From the NCBI GenBank assembly GCA_050084515.1, contig CM114273.1, positions 9,548,001 to 9,612,000 of the forward strand: 64,000 bases of DNA, written 5' to 3'. Each line of letters begins with the position of its first letter. The stretch's first letter is position 1. Below the pieces are notes generated by a model, which saw only the letters and a program-made list of their open reading frames with translations, made no database searches and was not told the origin of the DNA. Source of the DNA: Blasia pusilla (taxonomy: Eukaryota; Marchantiophyta; Marchantiopsida; Blasiales). This document shows positions 42,514 through 52,542 of this stretch, piece after piece. Made by a program: the position numbers and the translations under genes.

Positions 42514-44391
42514 TGTGCGCCCCTTCATGAGTGGCTCCCATGTGTGTTAGATACTTTTGGGACTCTAGTTAGGTGAGTAGAAGGAGCTAGAACAACAATC
42601 TGCAATTTAAATGGGATCATTGGTGCCATTCGGACCAAGATAGTGGCAGCTCACATATCAGAGTTGGGACAGGAAATTAGCTTCAGCTGTCCATGCTTAC
42701 AACTCAGCTGAGAAGAGCACCACAGGGAAAAGTCCCTACTTCTTGGTGTATGGGCAGAACCCTCTCCCGGTAGTAGAGTTGGAGTTGAAGACTGATCATA
42801 CTCTAGAAGGGCACTTCCAACCTGAAGGTGGCAAAGATAGCAGGCTGGATATGATTGATGCCCTAGAGGAGGAGAGAAAGGCAACATTAGAGAAGACCAA
42901 GGCCGTTCAGCACCAAAGGAAGATGAGGTTTGATAACCGAATACAACATGATCCAGTGAAGGAGGGGGACATGGTGCTGATGTATGATAGTCGACCCCAA
43001 AAGTTTCCAGGAAAGCTACACATTCGACTGTTTAGGCCTTATCAGGTGAGGAGCAGCAGGGAAGTAATTATCAGCTGAGGAGATCAGGTGAGATCAGGTG
43101 AGGAGCAGCTGAGGAGATCAGGTGAGATCAGGTGAGGAGCACCCAAGGGAATCTCGAACCAGCTTGAGAAGAAGCAAGCTTGGGAAATGCTAGTGAGAAC
43201 AGGTTCAGAAGTAGATGAGGTCGAAATTTCAGGCAGTAGATGCCTTGGAGTAGATGCTTAGGGGGAGGTAGATTTTTAGGAAGGTAGGAACCTAGAATAC
43301 CAGAGAAGCTCAAGGAAGAAGAGGGCTCTCAACTTCACTTATAAATACTCTGGTGGGTTTGCTTGAAGGGGGCATAGACATGCTGTTGGCTAGTAGACAC
43401 TCGATCTCTTGAGCCAAGCTAACCAGCACAGTTTTGTGCTCCCAGGTCTAGGTAGTGTGTAGTGTGCTTGAAGGGGGGGCTGAGACTAAGAAGGTCTCTC
43501 ATGTACTCTATGATTTTGTGATACACAGGAGGTAGCCCTGTGAAATGAGTTCACACCATTGCCTTGTATCTGAGTATGTGCATGATTGAGTGATGAGTTG
43601 GGGGAGGGCTTGATGAAGGGAGATTCTTGGAGATGATTCAACTAATCATTCAAAAGTGCAGGGAGAGGACAAGAGGATCTACCAGTAGAGGGGAGGCAAG
43701 CTTGGGTTCCAAGATTGTGCTCCACCAAGGTGTGCTTGGAAAGCTTGCTGTTCTGCCCACCTAAGCTTGGCCTTTGACACCAATCACATGATTACTTCCA
43801 GGGTGTGACAACTTGGACTTCCAGGTCTGGTAAGTGATAAGAGTTAGTGAGTGGAGAGAGAGAGGGTCATGCTTGAGCTCCCCTGTAGGTAGAAGACCAT
43901 GGGCTCAGCCTGTTAAGTCTCCTACTACCTGAACAAGAAGGGAGAACAGCAGATCAGCAAGGTACGAGGAGAAGAAGAAGGTGATTGCACTACCTGATCG
44001 GTTAGGAGTCGGGTGTACTTTAGAGGATGCCTTGGTACATTCAACTAGTCCAAGGCAGCACATTGGAGGACCTTATGCTGCCGTGGTCATCCTTGATTGT
44101 GAATTCTAAGTAGAGTGTGCTTGTTGGGTTCCACTGGCCACTCCACTCAAAGCACTCAAGAGAAAGGAAGGAGTTTTGGTTAGTAGGGTGAGGATAGGAT
44201 TGTGATACTGAAGTGGAGAGAGTTCCCCCAGCCTCTTAAGGTAAAGAGGTGGGGTTTACAGTAGTTAAGGAGTATATCTTGCAGATCTGATCTTCTGATC
44301 TGGCCCTAAGCTCTTACATGGGACCGAACTGGTGGAACTAGCAACGGTTTCACGTGGGTTGTGTGCTGGCCATGTATTACCTGGTGAGACA
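42514..44391 (+). repeat. 3' LTR with captured integrase C-terminal region (42610-43046)
   Basis: Begins TGTGCGCCCC and ends GGTGAGACA. 42610-43046 matches 41903-42337 of pol and keeps a 111-codon open frame (42743-43078: GQNPLPVVELELKTDHTLEG, RKMRFDNRIQHDP). The TATA box is at about 43340. Confidence 0.9.
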
Positions 44392-44396
44392 CTAAT

Positions 44397-45006
44397 CTCT
44401 TCATACCTTGGACATATAACAAACACATGCTCTTCATCCTCAATACTTTCTCTCTCACATAACCTACAGATTCGTTCTTTTCTATCAATGTTGAGCCAAC
44501 ATCCTTCCTCAATTCTTAGTCTATGAGATCCAGTTCTATGTCGTGCGATAATATGACGTAAGAACGTGGAGATTCCTCCAAGTAGATATCCTTATTCATA
44601 ATATAAAAGCACAGGATTAACATGAAGTCCAGAATACTCCATTTTTGTGCTCGCGACGCTCCAAATAATGTTGAGAAATTGCTTCAGTAGATGCTCGCGG
44701 AGTGTAATCGGTTTCAAGTCTCAATCCCGTTCCGCCACATTCCACTTTGAAGACCAAGTCACCACATCCATAATCTAACCTATGGAACGTATGGCTCGCA
44801 AAGCTTGATGAGGGAGACGAGAAAAATCAAGAGATCTCACCCTTGCGATATAAGTGGTGGTCAAGTAGAGAGCTTCAGCTTCTAGAGGAAGACAACCTGT
44901 TTCCGCAAGAAGAATAGCATAAGGAGTTTGGTTTCTTACACCCAATTCTTCTTGTAAAAAGATCTTTTCACCCTCTCCACGCACTCCCAACATGTCTTCT
45001 TACAAC
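44397..45006 (-). mobile_element. LINE-B ORF2 fragment (minus strand), continuation of 34875-35117
   Basis: The minus-strand peptide includes the equivalents of RHRTGSHRLRIEEGCWLNI and RKERICRLC, then upstream GVRNQTPYAILLAETGCLPL and EALYLTTTYIARVRSLDF. It joins across the retrotransposon at CTAAT. Frames are broken in places. At 45006 it meets the end of element E. Confidence 0.75.
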
Positions 45007-45225
45007 GAGGTGCGGTAAGAGGAGAGGAAGAGAGGAAGAGAGGAGAGAGGAGAGAGGAGAGAGGAGAGAGGAAGAGAGGAGAGAGGAGAGAGGAAACTAG
45101 GGTCAACCGAAATAGATACTTTTTTTTGAAGAGAGTTTCCGTTGGGTTGAAGAGAGGAAAATTTTTGTTTGAAATTTTTTGCACTTTTTTGTTCATATAT
45201 TAAGCAGTCCCACAGTTTTTTTTTC
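45007..45225. repeat. Left terminal region of element E, copy 1
   Basis: GAGAGGAAGAG-type purine run (45018-45098), AACCGAAATAGATAC, TTTTTTTTGAAGAGAG, CCGTTGGGTTGAAGAGAG and a T-rich stretch to CCCACAG. The same series is found at 58852-59035 and, inverted, at 15786-15957. The number of GAGAGG steps differs between copies. Confidence 0.8.
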
Positions 45226-45446
45226 CTCTTCCATATTTTGGCAACCCCTCTGAGTCCGACGAGTTGCAAATTGCACAAAATTTAGAAAACTGAAAAATCA
45301 GTGGAATCATAAGTGTGGAACCAATCACTTTTTCCATCCAAGGTCTGGAAATAATCTGTCATTTGCCCGGGGCTGAATAGAGTTTAAGCTCAAAGTGAAG
45401 GTTGAGAAAAAAATAAAAGTACAATCTAAAACCTCGTTTTGCATCC

Positions 45447-48400
45447 TCAAAGTGGTTTGTTTAAAATACTTCGCACTTCTTTGAGGGACAGAATTGGTTG
45501 GTGGATTCCTACTCCTACCTCCGACTCTCTTAAAACTACCAGCAACACATAATACATGTGCTTACAAGGGAAATACCTTTTGCCACTTGTCTCTCTTTGG
45601 ACAAAGTCATCACATGAACATGTGGGAAAGCAACAGATATGCACCACATACACCCCTGTGACACTTGAATTTACAGTGTTGTTCCTGACCCAATACATCC
45701 TTCCTATTCCATTGCCACTCAAGACACCTTTCGTGGCGATGATCTTCATTTTTGCCTCCCGAGCTGCTACAATTCGCTTTGCTCTCTCCACCGTTGGCTT
45801 GCACATTCTGTTTCTCTTCACCCCATTTCTAGACTCAAACAGAAATAATGGATTGAGATCATCCACCTTCTCCGGGTACATGTTGACATCAATCTTGGGT
45901 TGAATACGAAATGCGAAGGTCTCTGTAATGTGAACATGCTCCGAACTTCCCCCGTCTACGAGTCTGAAACCGGCACTTGTAAGATTGTCCACTTCGTCTT
46001 GAGTGCAGTTCGTGCCTGCGGCGATGGGCCAAATCGTGGGGGTATTCCCGGGAGCTCCAATGGCAGCCGGATAAGACTTCCGGAAAGCGCAAGATTCATT
46101 TGGGCAGAAGAAGTACTTCAATTGATCCCCGGTCCTCGTGAAACGATCAAAGGTTTTGAGTCCCCAAAACCCAGGCAGAGGTCGTCAATCCTTATACGAT
46201 TCTTATTTAGGAAAGTGCCGCATGCTCTCCTAATGCCATCAGATCCTGCCCTGCAGGTGGGTCCACGTCCTCGGTTGCTCCAAGATATATGCCACCGTTT
46301 TAGGTTGCAATCCACCTCCATTACCAGAATCCCATATTGTTGAACCACCCCCAGTGACAGGATGTTGCGAACTTCCAGCAACGGAGGGCTTTTGAAATAA
46401 AACATTCACTAATTTTGGAGAAGTAACTCCATCACGGATTTGGGATGGGTCCGGGGTCCCCGAATTCCTGGGTGGTGTAATTTCCTCATCCAAATCAATC
46501 ACCGGATTCGTTCCTCGATCTTGCCTCTTCACCGCTGAAGTCAAGATACTTATCTCCCGGTCTCCACGAGTCTCGCTCGGATGCTCTACCACCATCCTGC
46601 ATGGGACGTCTTGAAACCCCCCACGAATATCCCCACCAATGTATACGTCTTGCTCGAGTGGAGTTCACTACGCACCGGTTGAAGGCTTCGACATACAATT
46701 TTTCATCACCAGATCTCACAGCCGCCCTGACATAGAGCTCGTAGATCGACGGCCCTTTTCCTTTTGTTATGCCTTTTGTGAGAAAGATATGGGATGTTGC
46801 AGACTGTAGCATTGCTCTTGCCTGGTCTTGTTGGCATGCCTCCACAAGTGAAATTCGTTGGCATGCTTGTGACGACCTCCAAGAGGAATGAACACTTTCT
46901 GCTCCCCTTGTGTTGGGGCAGAGGGCATTTTCATGAACGTTCAATCCTCGTGGAGTTAGTGATCGTGCAACGACAGCAATGTTAGAATGAAAATAACCCA
47001 GGAGTCAAAGAAATAAGCAACCCGTCGGGTCCCGACGTGTTGTAACCTTAAACCCACCTACTGCAACCCGTCGGAACCCGACGGGTTGCAAGGCCGAGGC
47101 ATCCCATGAACGACTCTGTGACCCGTTGGGTCCCGACGGGTTGCACACTCGGGTTGCACCAAACATCTGGATGCAACCCGTCGGTTTCCGTCGGGTTGCA
47201 CACTCGGGCAACCCGTCGCATCCGACAGCTTGCTTGGTTTCTTGGGTTTGAAATCCATATAATTCCCACGCTTCTCATCCTGAGCTACAACTTTACAAAC
47301 AATTCTCAGCGTGAGCTTGACAAGACAAAATAGTGAACTCACGCCGCATGAAGTTTCCCATTGTCTCATACGTCTGATCCACCAACTCAACCAAGAGCAC
47401 AACTCTTTGTACTTCCCTCAATCGCATGCTTCCTCCACCACCTATGAAGTTCTTCTGGCATTCCATGGCCTGCTTCAAGGTTTTTTGTCCTTGCAAAGAT
47501 TGGAGTAGAGTGACATGCTCTGTCCTCTTATTCTCCTTGATGCAAGATTTGGTGTACCGGTCACTGATGTTGCCAATGGAAAGCATCCGACCTTTCCCTC
47601 TCCGGTTGAACCTCTCCACCCCAGAACACTTCCCGGATAGCAATCCACCCAGGTTGTGCATTGTCCGCCATGAACCCATAAATTTCCGGAGGTGGCCTTT
47701 TGTTTTCCTTCACCACCTCCAGTAAGAGTAACCAGCACATCTTCAAACTGCCAACGTCTTCTGCCTTTACTTCACACACAAATATAGTTTTGAGTCCCTT
47801 CTCCACATGGTCATAAACGTGAGCACCCATCGTCAACCATCCGTTCAGCACTCTGTAGCAAATATCAAAGCTTACCCAGCTCCCGTAAGGATCTTCCCCT
47901 TCCCTCATTCGATCTATAAGATCGAGGCTCCTCGACGGACCTGTGGTTGACATTTTGAAGACATAGGCCTTGGATCCCTCGCCTCCTTGGCCCATGAACT
48001 GCCATCTCTGAATGAATGGAAATCTGGAGTTGGCCTTGATTCTGGCGATGGCATCCATTTCGGCCGTCTTTCCATCCAGAACTCGTATTTGACGCAGCAA
48101 ATTCCGGAAGCATTCAGGATCAGCGAGAAATGCGAGATTTTCCCAGAGTTGTTTCTCCTCAACCGCCGTGATCTCGCCCTGTCCAAGGATTCCAAGCAAT
48201 TTTTCACAAATTTGTGATGCCGTTGTGAGCTTGATCACTCCGGGCTTTGAACCCGAAGAGTTTCTGTAGACCTCGGCTACTTTCTTCGCCACATCCTCCT
48301 TGATGTGTCTTTGAATTGCATCGGTCACAGGATGAGTGTGGGAGCCAACATGAACAGCCAGCCTTGTATACTCTCACGTGGAGCCCAAGTCGTGGACAAT

Positions 48401-49252
48401 GAAAAAGATGTATGCAGGACACGCTCCAACGTAGAAGGGCAATGCTTGACAATGAGGACATTGATGGCCTCCCGGCGGTATGGTGGCACCGACCTCGTAT
48501 GGAGTTTCTGCATTCTTGGGAGGGAATTGCAACGTATTGACTCGCCCGTTGCGCTCTAGATACGGGCATGATGGACTTCTACACTCCAAGGCTCCCACGC
48601 ATTGGCGGCGGGAGACAATCCAAGGACCATCTGGAATTGAAGCACTGGTCTGTTGAAGCCTGCACCATCGATGACAATCAGACTTTCTGTCCATACCCTT
48701 CAGGCGTCCTCCATCCTTCTTTTGAGCAGGAGCAGCAAGTGGAGGCAACTCAAAAATGCAATTACCATCGTGACGAGGCGGCTAAATGTCGACAAGAATG
48801 TGCTTGAACATTTTCAAGGGCAGAGACGAAAGCAAACTATTGCCTGATACTCGCAAGAGGAACGAGTAGGCGGATAGAGGGCCCGATTGGTGCCCGACAG
48901 ATCCACTGAGGTTGATATCATCCGGAATCTCTTCTGGAAAAACAACATTGTTACGAGCGTACAAAGTTGGAGTCGAAGCCGGATCTGCAGAGCTTGGAGT
49001 TGCAAACGTAGAGCTCGGAGCACTAGGAAATTCTAGACCGTCTACTTGGGAAACAAAGGAATTCAGGGGCAGGCCGTAAACTCTGTATTGACCATTTTCT
49101 AGAGGTAGGAGATTCCATACTTTACGGTTTGAGGTCATTGGCTGGACCGTCTCACCTATTTTGTCTTCCGTACCATCCACCCTAACATGTTTGGATACAA
49201 AGATGGTTCCAATTTGGAGAAGAAATCGAACAGAGAGAAAATTTTCATCCAC
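45447..49252 (-). pseudogene. SWIM-finger DDE-type transposase of element E, copy 1
   Basis: Minus-strand multi-exon gene. N-terminal part (49252-48782) has VWNLLPLENGQYRVYGLPLN. A cysteine-rich part (48748-48374) has CVGALECRSPSCPYLE and CPHCQALPFYVGACPAY. The core (48328-47561) has KAYVFKMSTTGPSRSLDLID, SFDICYRVLNGWLTMGAHVY and YGFMADNAQPGWIAIREVFW, which fit first and second acidic residues of a DDE fold, then SDAFHW. A linker (47680-47310, 46944-46120) follows, and the C-terminal SWIM finger (46121-45447) reads CCFPTCSCDDF, then FPCKHMYYVLLV. Frame changes at about 47575 and 46100 and a palindrome-bearing intron (46985-47240) interrupt it. Transposition of E is its likely role. It belongs to the Mutator-like sphere, but the exact superfamily is uncertain. 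Confidence 0.7.
46985..47240. repeat. Cluster of 27-bp palindromes in a transposase intron (5 units)
   Basis: Units at about 47018, 47063, 47119, 47174 and 47210, for example GCAACCCGTCGG / CCGACGGGTTGC with AAC or TTT-type centres. The same intron in copy 2 (60820-61120) has 7 units. Confidence 0.85.
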
Positions 49253-49589
49253 TGCTATGAAAGACTCACGAGCTTGGGGTCAAATGATTTCTGATTGAGG
49301 AAGGGCCGCCAGATGACTGCCACAAGTGAGCTTAACATAATTATCCATTCCTAGAAATTTCGTACGGGAGGAGGGTGAGAATGAAAAAAAGAATGAGAAT
49401 GAGAATGAGAATTTTTAATTTATAGTGAATAGGAAAACGGATACTCGATGATTTTTCTTGACAAGATGAATTCGGTAGGGTGACATTATCGACACAATGG
49501 ATCATTGCATTTGCAACACATTCAATTCTGTTGCAATGTGTTACCGGATTTGGGAAGCAGAGACGTGGGTTGCGAAGCACACTTCATTT
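49253..49589. other. Upstream region of the E transposase gene
   Basis: Contains a GAATGAGAATGAGAATGAGA simple repeat (49392-49412) and ATTTATAGTGAATAGG (TATA-like on the minus strand: TATAAATT). No coding call is made. The same elements occur at 63270-63310 in copy 2, with fewer GAGAAT steps. Confidence 0.45.
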
Positions 49590-50215
49590 TGTTGGAACCC
49601 GTCGGAGTCCTGGTAACTCAACAATTAACCCAAGCTAAGCAAAGCCTGCAACCCGTCGGCTTCGGACGGGTTGCACGCTTCTGCCTTACCTTCAAACGCA
49701 AACATGGTCGAAGCTGGCAACCCGTCGCTCTCCAACAAGTTGCTCGGATACCGCTCCTTCTTGCCCGAAGATGCCGGAGGCGTGCAAACTGTCTGTTCCC
49801 GACGAGTTCCGCAGGTGCCGCACCTATTTGCCCAAAGACGGCAAGGCGTGCAACCCGTCGCCCTCTGACAGGTTGCGCAAGGGCCTTGACTTGTGGTGCT
49901 TACATGAAGGAAGCGTGGAACCTGTCGGACACCGACGAGTTGCGAGGGAAGCACGTGTTGTTAACCCTTGACGAGGGAAGCGTGCAACCCAACGGTCTCC
50001 GACGGATTGCGCGGGTACGTCCCGTTCTTGTCCGAAGACGGCAGAGGCGCTCAACTTGTCGGTCTTCGACGGGTTGCTCGCGCACGTGGCAACATACCCA
50101 GGACGACGGAGGCGCGCAACCTGTCGGACTTCGACGGGTTGCCATTTTTTCACGTCCGGACTTCCGTAACCTCCGGCACGTCGCCGTCGAAAGGACAACG
50201 GGACCCAACGGTCAA
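49590..50215. repeat. Palindrome cluster between the two divergent E genes
   Basis: At least ten diverged units of the GCAACCCGTCGG family (49649, 49719, 49849, 49916, 49983, 50052, 50118 and others) lie 55-75 bp apart, several with asymmetric mutations. They make long spurious open frames on both strands with repeats such as CNPS, SDGL and QPVG. The cluster lies directly upstream of the TATA box at 50233, so it could be regulatory. It recurs at 63440-64000. Confidence 0.8.
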
Positions 50216-50232
50216 CCCAACGGCTAGAAAAG

Positions 50233-50240
50233 TATAAATA
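50233..50240 (+). promoter_or_regulatory. TATA box of the ParB/methyltransferase-like gene
   Basis: TATAAATA in the context AAAAGTATAAATAGGGC. A pyrimidine-rich possible start region (CTCATTTCACGATCTCCATT) follows 35-45 bp downstream, and the first ATG of the long frame is at 50500. Confidence 0.7.
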
Positions 50241-50499
50241 GGGCAGAAATCGCTCATTTCCAGTTTCTCATTTCACGATCTCCATTCCTCTCTCTCGCGC
50301 GCAGCAGCTGATCAGATACCTAGGGGCATTTCACACGGTGAGTCATCGCGAGTCGATACCAGGGAACGAGAGCGAGACGGTTCGACTGAACGATCGCAAG
50401 ACGATTCAAGCTACCCATCAAGGCGACTGATCTTGACAACAGCAAGGTGACTAATCAAGCGATTCATCTTGGACATAGGTGGAGGCTTTTCCGGAAAAA

Positions 50500-51129
50500 A
50501 TGATGAGGAAAAAATCACAAGCAAACAAGTCTGGGAGCTTCACTCCGAAGTCCATTAGGACTCCTGCGTCTGCATCTCCAGGGCATCGTTCGGCAAATGA
50601 AATTAGGCAGCAGGAAATCGAGGAGCGGGAAAGGGAAGCGGAGATGCACAACCATGAGCTTCTTGCGAGACGTGTTCAAGAGGCGCTCGATAGACAGAAC
50701 GCAGAGGCTGAGACGTCGCAAGCCTTGAAGAAAAGGATCGCCGACGAAAAGAGAGAAAAGAAGCGTCTGGACGCGTCGGTGAAGAGAGCAGAATTGGCTA
50801 AAGCGAGGAGAGAAAAAGCGATAGCCATTGACGACAGCCCTGCCCGTCCAACCAAAAGTGTTGAGATGCGGGAAATGTCCCTGATGAAGTCCGGGGACAC
50901 AATCAACATAGCGGAAACGCCAGAAGTTCAAATCACGGATGACGAGGTCATGAGGATCGCCAGCGTGGAGATGGTGGACATTGCCGAAGAAGCCGGAGAG
51001 CGGTCATTCTCGTCTCCAAGCCCGGCGGAAGACATTGAACTCTATTGGATCGATGATTTCCCAATCGATTTGCCAGCTTCTGTCTCAGACAAGTTGGCTG
51101 GTCAAGAAACCGACCCAATTTTCGAGCGG
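50500..51129 (+). CDS. Exon 1 of E plus-strand gene: charged coiled-coil N-terminus
   Basis: From MMRKKSQANKSG to FER before the donor CGG|GTAAGA. About 210 residues with a basic N-terminus and S/T-P sites (FTPKSIRTPASASPGHRS), a long E/R/K/A-rich helix (RQQEIEEREREAEMHNHELL, EKREKKRLDASVKRAELAKA) predicted as coiled coil, and an acidic stretch (EDIELYWIDDFPIDLP). The role is likely oligomerisation or partner binding. No stop is present. ATG at 50500 is chosen because the frame upstream has no other ATG and lies 260 bp behind the TATA box; a 5'UTR intron ending at GGACATAG (50478) is possible. Confidence 0.6.
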
Positions 51130-51231
51130 GTAAGAGAGGATCTGGGTTTTTTGAATTATATGAATTGCAATTCATTGGGAATTCAGTGTAGCTTATTGAT
51201 CTTGTCCCGGTTCTGACAGGTGGTAAAGTAG

Positions 51232-51692
51232 ATGGCACTCATGGAGGGCCACAACGCCCCGAGGATTCCACTCTGCCGATTGCGGACAATGGAATACGTC
51301 CGCGAAATTCAGTCGGACGAGGACATCGCGAAGCTTAAACAATCGGCGGCGACAGCATCCTACGTCGACAACTTTCCTCCCTTCTATGTTTAGCCTTACG
51401 ACGAGCATGGAACCAAAGCCTTGGTTACGGAGGAGGACTTGGATAAGCTCGACACATTCTGGAGGATGAGAGACCAGGATTTCAGAAGGCAAGTAGAGGG
51501 CACTAAATTCAGCTGGATGAGGAATCTGTATTTCTTCATCTGGGATGGAAATCACAGGTTCATGGCGTGGACCAAGTTTGCAGAGGAGCGGCCCAACTCC
51601 TTGGAGGCACATTTTTGCGTGAAGGAAGTGGTCCTTCATCCATTTCCTCATTACATGGCCACCGTGGAGATGGCAATGCATGCCATGAACAC
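51232..51692 (+). pseudogene. Exon 2 of E plus-strand gene: ParB-like domain
   Basis: The frame opens MALMEGHNAPRIPLCRLRTM and contains IQSDEDIAKLKQSAA, FPPFYV, a TAG stop at 51391-51393, LYFFIWDGNHRFMAWTKFAE and LEAHFCVKEVVLHP. It ends at a clear donor (AACAC|GTGAGT). The order I-P-L, D-I-x-x-L-K-x-S, F-P-P-x-x-V, D-G-N-H-R-x-x-A-W is that of the ParB N-terminal (ParBc/Srx) fold, in which the DGxHR loop binds nucleotide. In bacteria and phages this domain is often linked to DNA methyltransferases. The acceptor is uncertain (51219 or 51231). Similarity was judged by eye. Confidence 0.6.
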
Positions 51693-51699
51693 GTGAGTA

Positions 51700-52530
51700 T
51701 CTTCTTGCTGCAAACTGTCGGACTCCGACAAGTTTTTTGGGTCAAAACTGTTGTTGGGATGCGTTTGGCCAAACGCAACTCGTTGGACTCGGACAAGTTG
51801 CTCGATTGATGAATGGGTTACGTTTTTTTTTGCCGAAAGCAACTCGTCGGACTCCGACGAGTTGCTCGATTGATGAATGGGTTAGGTTTTTTTTTGCCGA
51901 AAGCAACTCGTCGGACTCCGACGAGTTGCTCGACTCGACGCTTTTTAGGATGTTTTTTGAAGAATGCAACTTGTCGGACTCCGACGAGTTGTTTGACTGA
52001 CCACAGGTTTAATAAGTTTTTGGCCCAAAGCAACCGTGAAGTCCGACGGGTTGTTCGACTCCCCGCCTTTTCAGGATGTTTTTTGAAGAAAGCAACTCGT
52101 CGGACTCCGACGAGTTGTTCGAGTGACCGCAGGTTTAGTATGTTTTTTGCCCAAAGCAACCCGTCAGAGTCCGACGGGTTGCTTGACTCGAAACTGTTTT
52201 TGGCCGAAATCAACTCGTCGGAGTCCGACGCGTTGCATTCGGAAGGTGGTTTAGCAAATTTTGCGTCAAATTGCAAGTTTCCATTCAATTGCGCAACCTG
52301 TCGGACTCCGACGGGTTGCTATGTTGATGTTAGTATGTTCAATTGCACAACCCGTCGGAGTCCGACGGGTTGAAACCAGGCATTAGCAAATCTGAATCCA
52401 ACCCGTCGGACTCCAACGGGTTGCATCATTTAGCTCGTTTCTAGAATCCGACCTTGACCTGTGACGACCCGTCGGAGTCTGACGGGTTGCAGGAACCCAT
52501 GTAACTTACAAATTTTCTGACGGGTTGAGT
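51700..52530. repeat. Regular palindrome array in an intron (about 13 units)
   Basis: Units occur at about 51712, 51776, 51840, 51904, 51966, 52030, 52093, 52157, 52209, 52293, 52348, 52399 and 52465, with a trailing half unit at 52518. Spacing is 50-85 bp. Neighbouring units share spacer sequence (TTGATGAATGGGTTA, GTTTTTTTTTGCCGAAA), so the array grew partly by tandem duplication of a 63-bp step. Arms come in two matched versions, CTCGTCGG/CCGACGAG and CCCGTCGG/CCGACGGG. Confidence 0.9.
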
Positions 52531-52542
52531 TTGGATGTGTAG

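Larger units (their letters stand above)
35118..44391 (+). mobile_element. Ty3/gypsy LTR retrotransposon, nearly intact
   Basis: Nine-kilobase element with LTRs at 35118-36994 and 42514-44391 (1877 and 1878 bp), a CTAAT target duplication on both sides (35113-35117, 44392-44396), a primer-binding site at 36998 and one gag-pol frame (37050-42473). The 3' LTR starts TGTGCG and ends GAGACA; the 5' LTR starts TAAGCG, a degraded TG. Outside the first 200 bp the two LTRs are almost identical, so insertion is recent. It sits inside a LINE-B copy. The tRNA-Asp-type primer site and lack of a chromodomain suggest the non-chromovirus (Tat/Athila-like) side of the family. Confidence 0.93.

Noticed and set aside
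49505-50227. Long open frames on both strands (up to 240 codons) as genes
   Set aside because: They consist of translated palindrome units (QPVG, RRVA, CNPS, SDGL repeats). The symmetry of the repeat keeps several frames open at once. The copy 2 counterparts at 63339-63972 are the same artefact.
51700-52530. CRISPR array
   Set aside because: Palindromic units are regularly spaced, but spacers are related to each other, unit spacing varies, no cas genes exist, and the setting is a eukaryotic intron.
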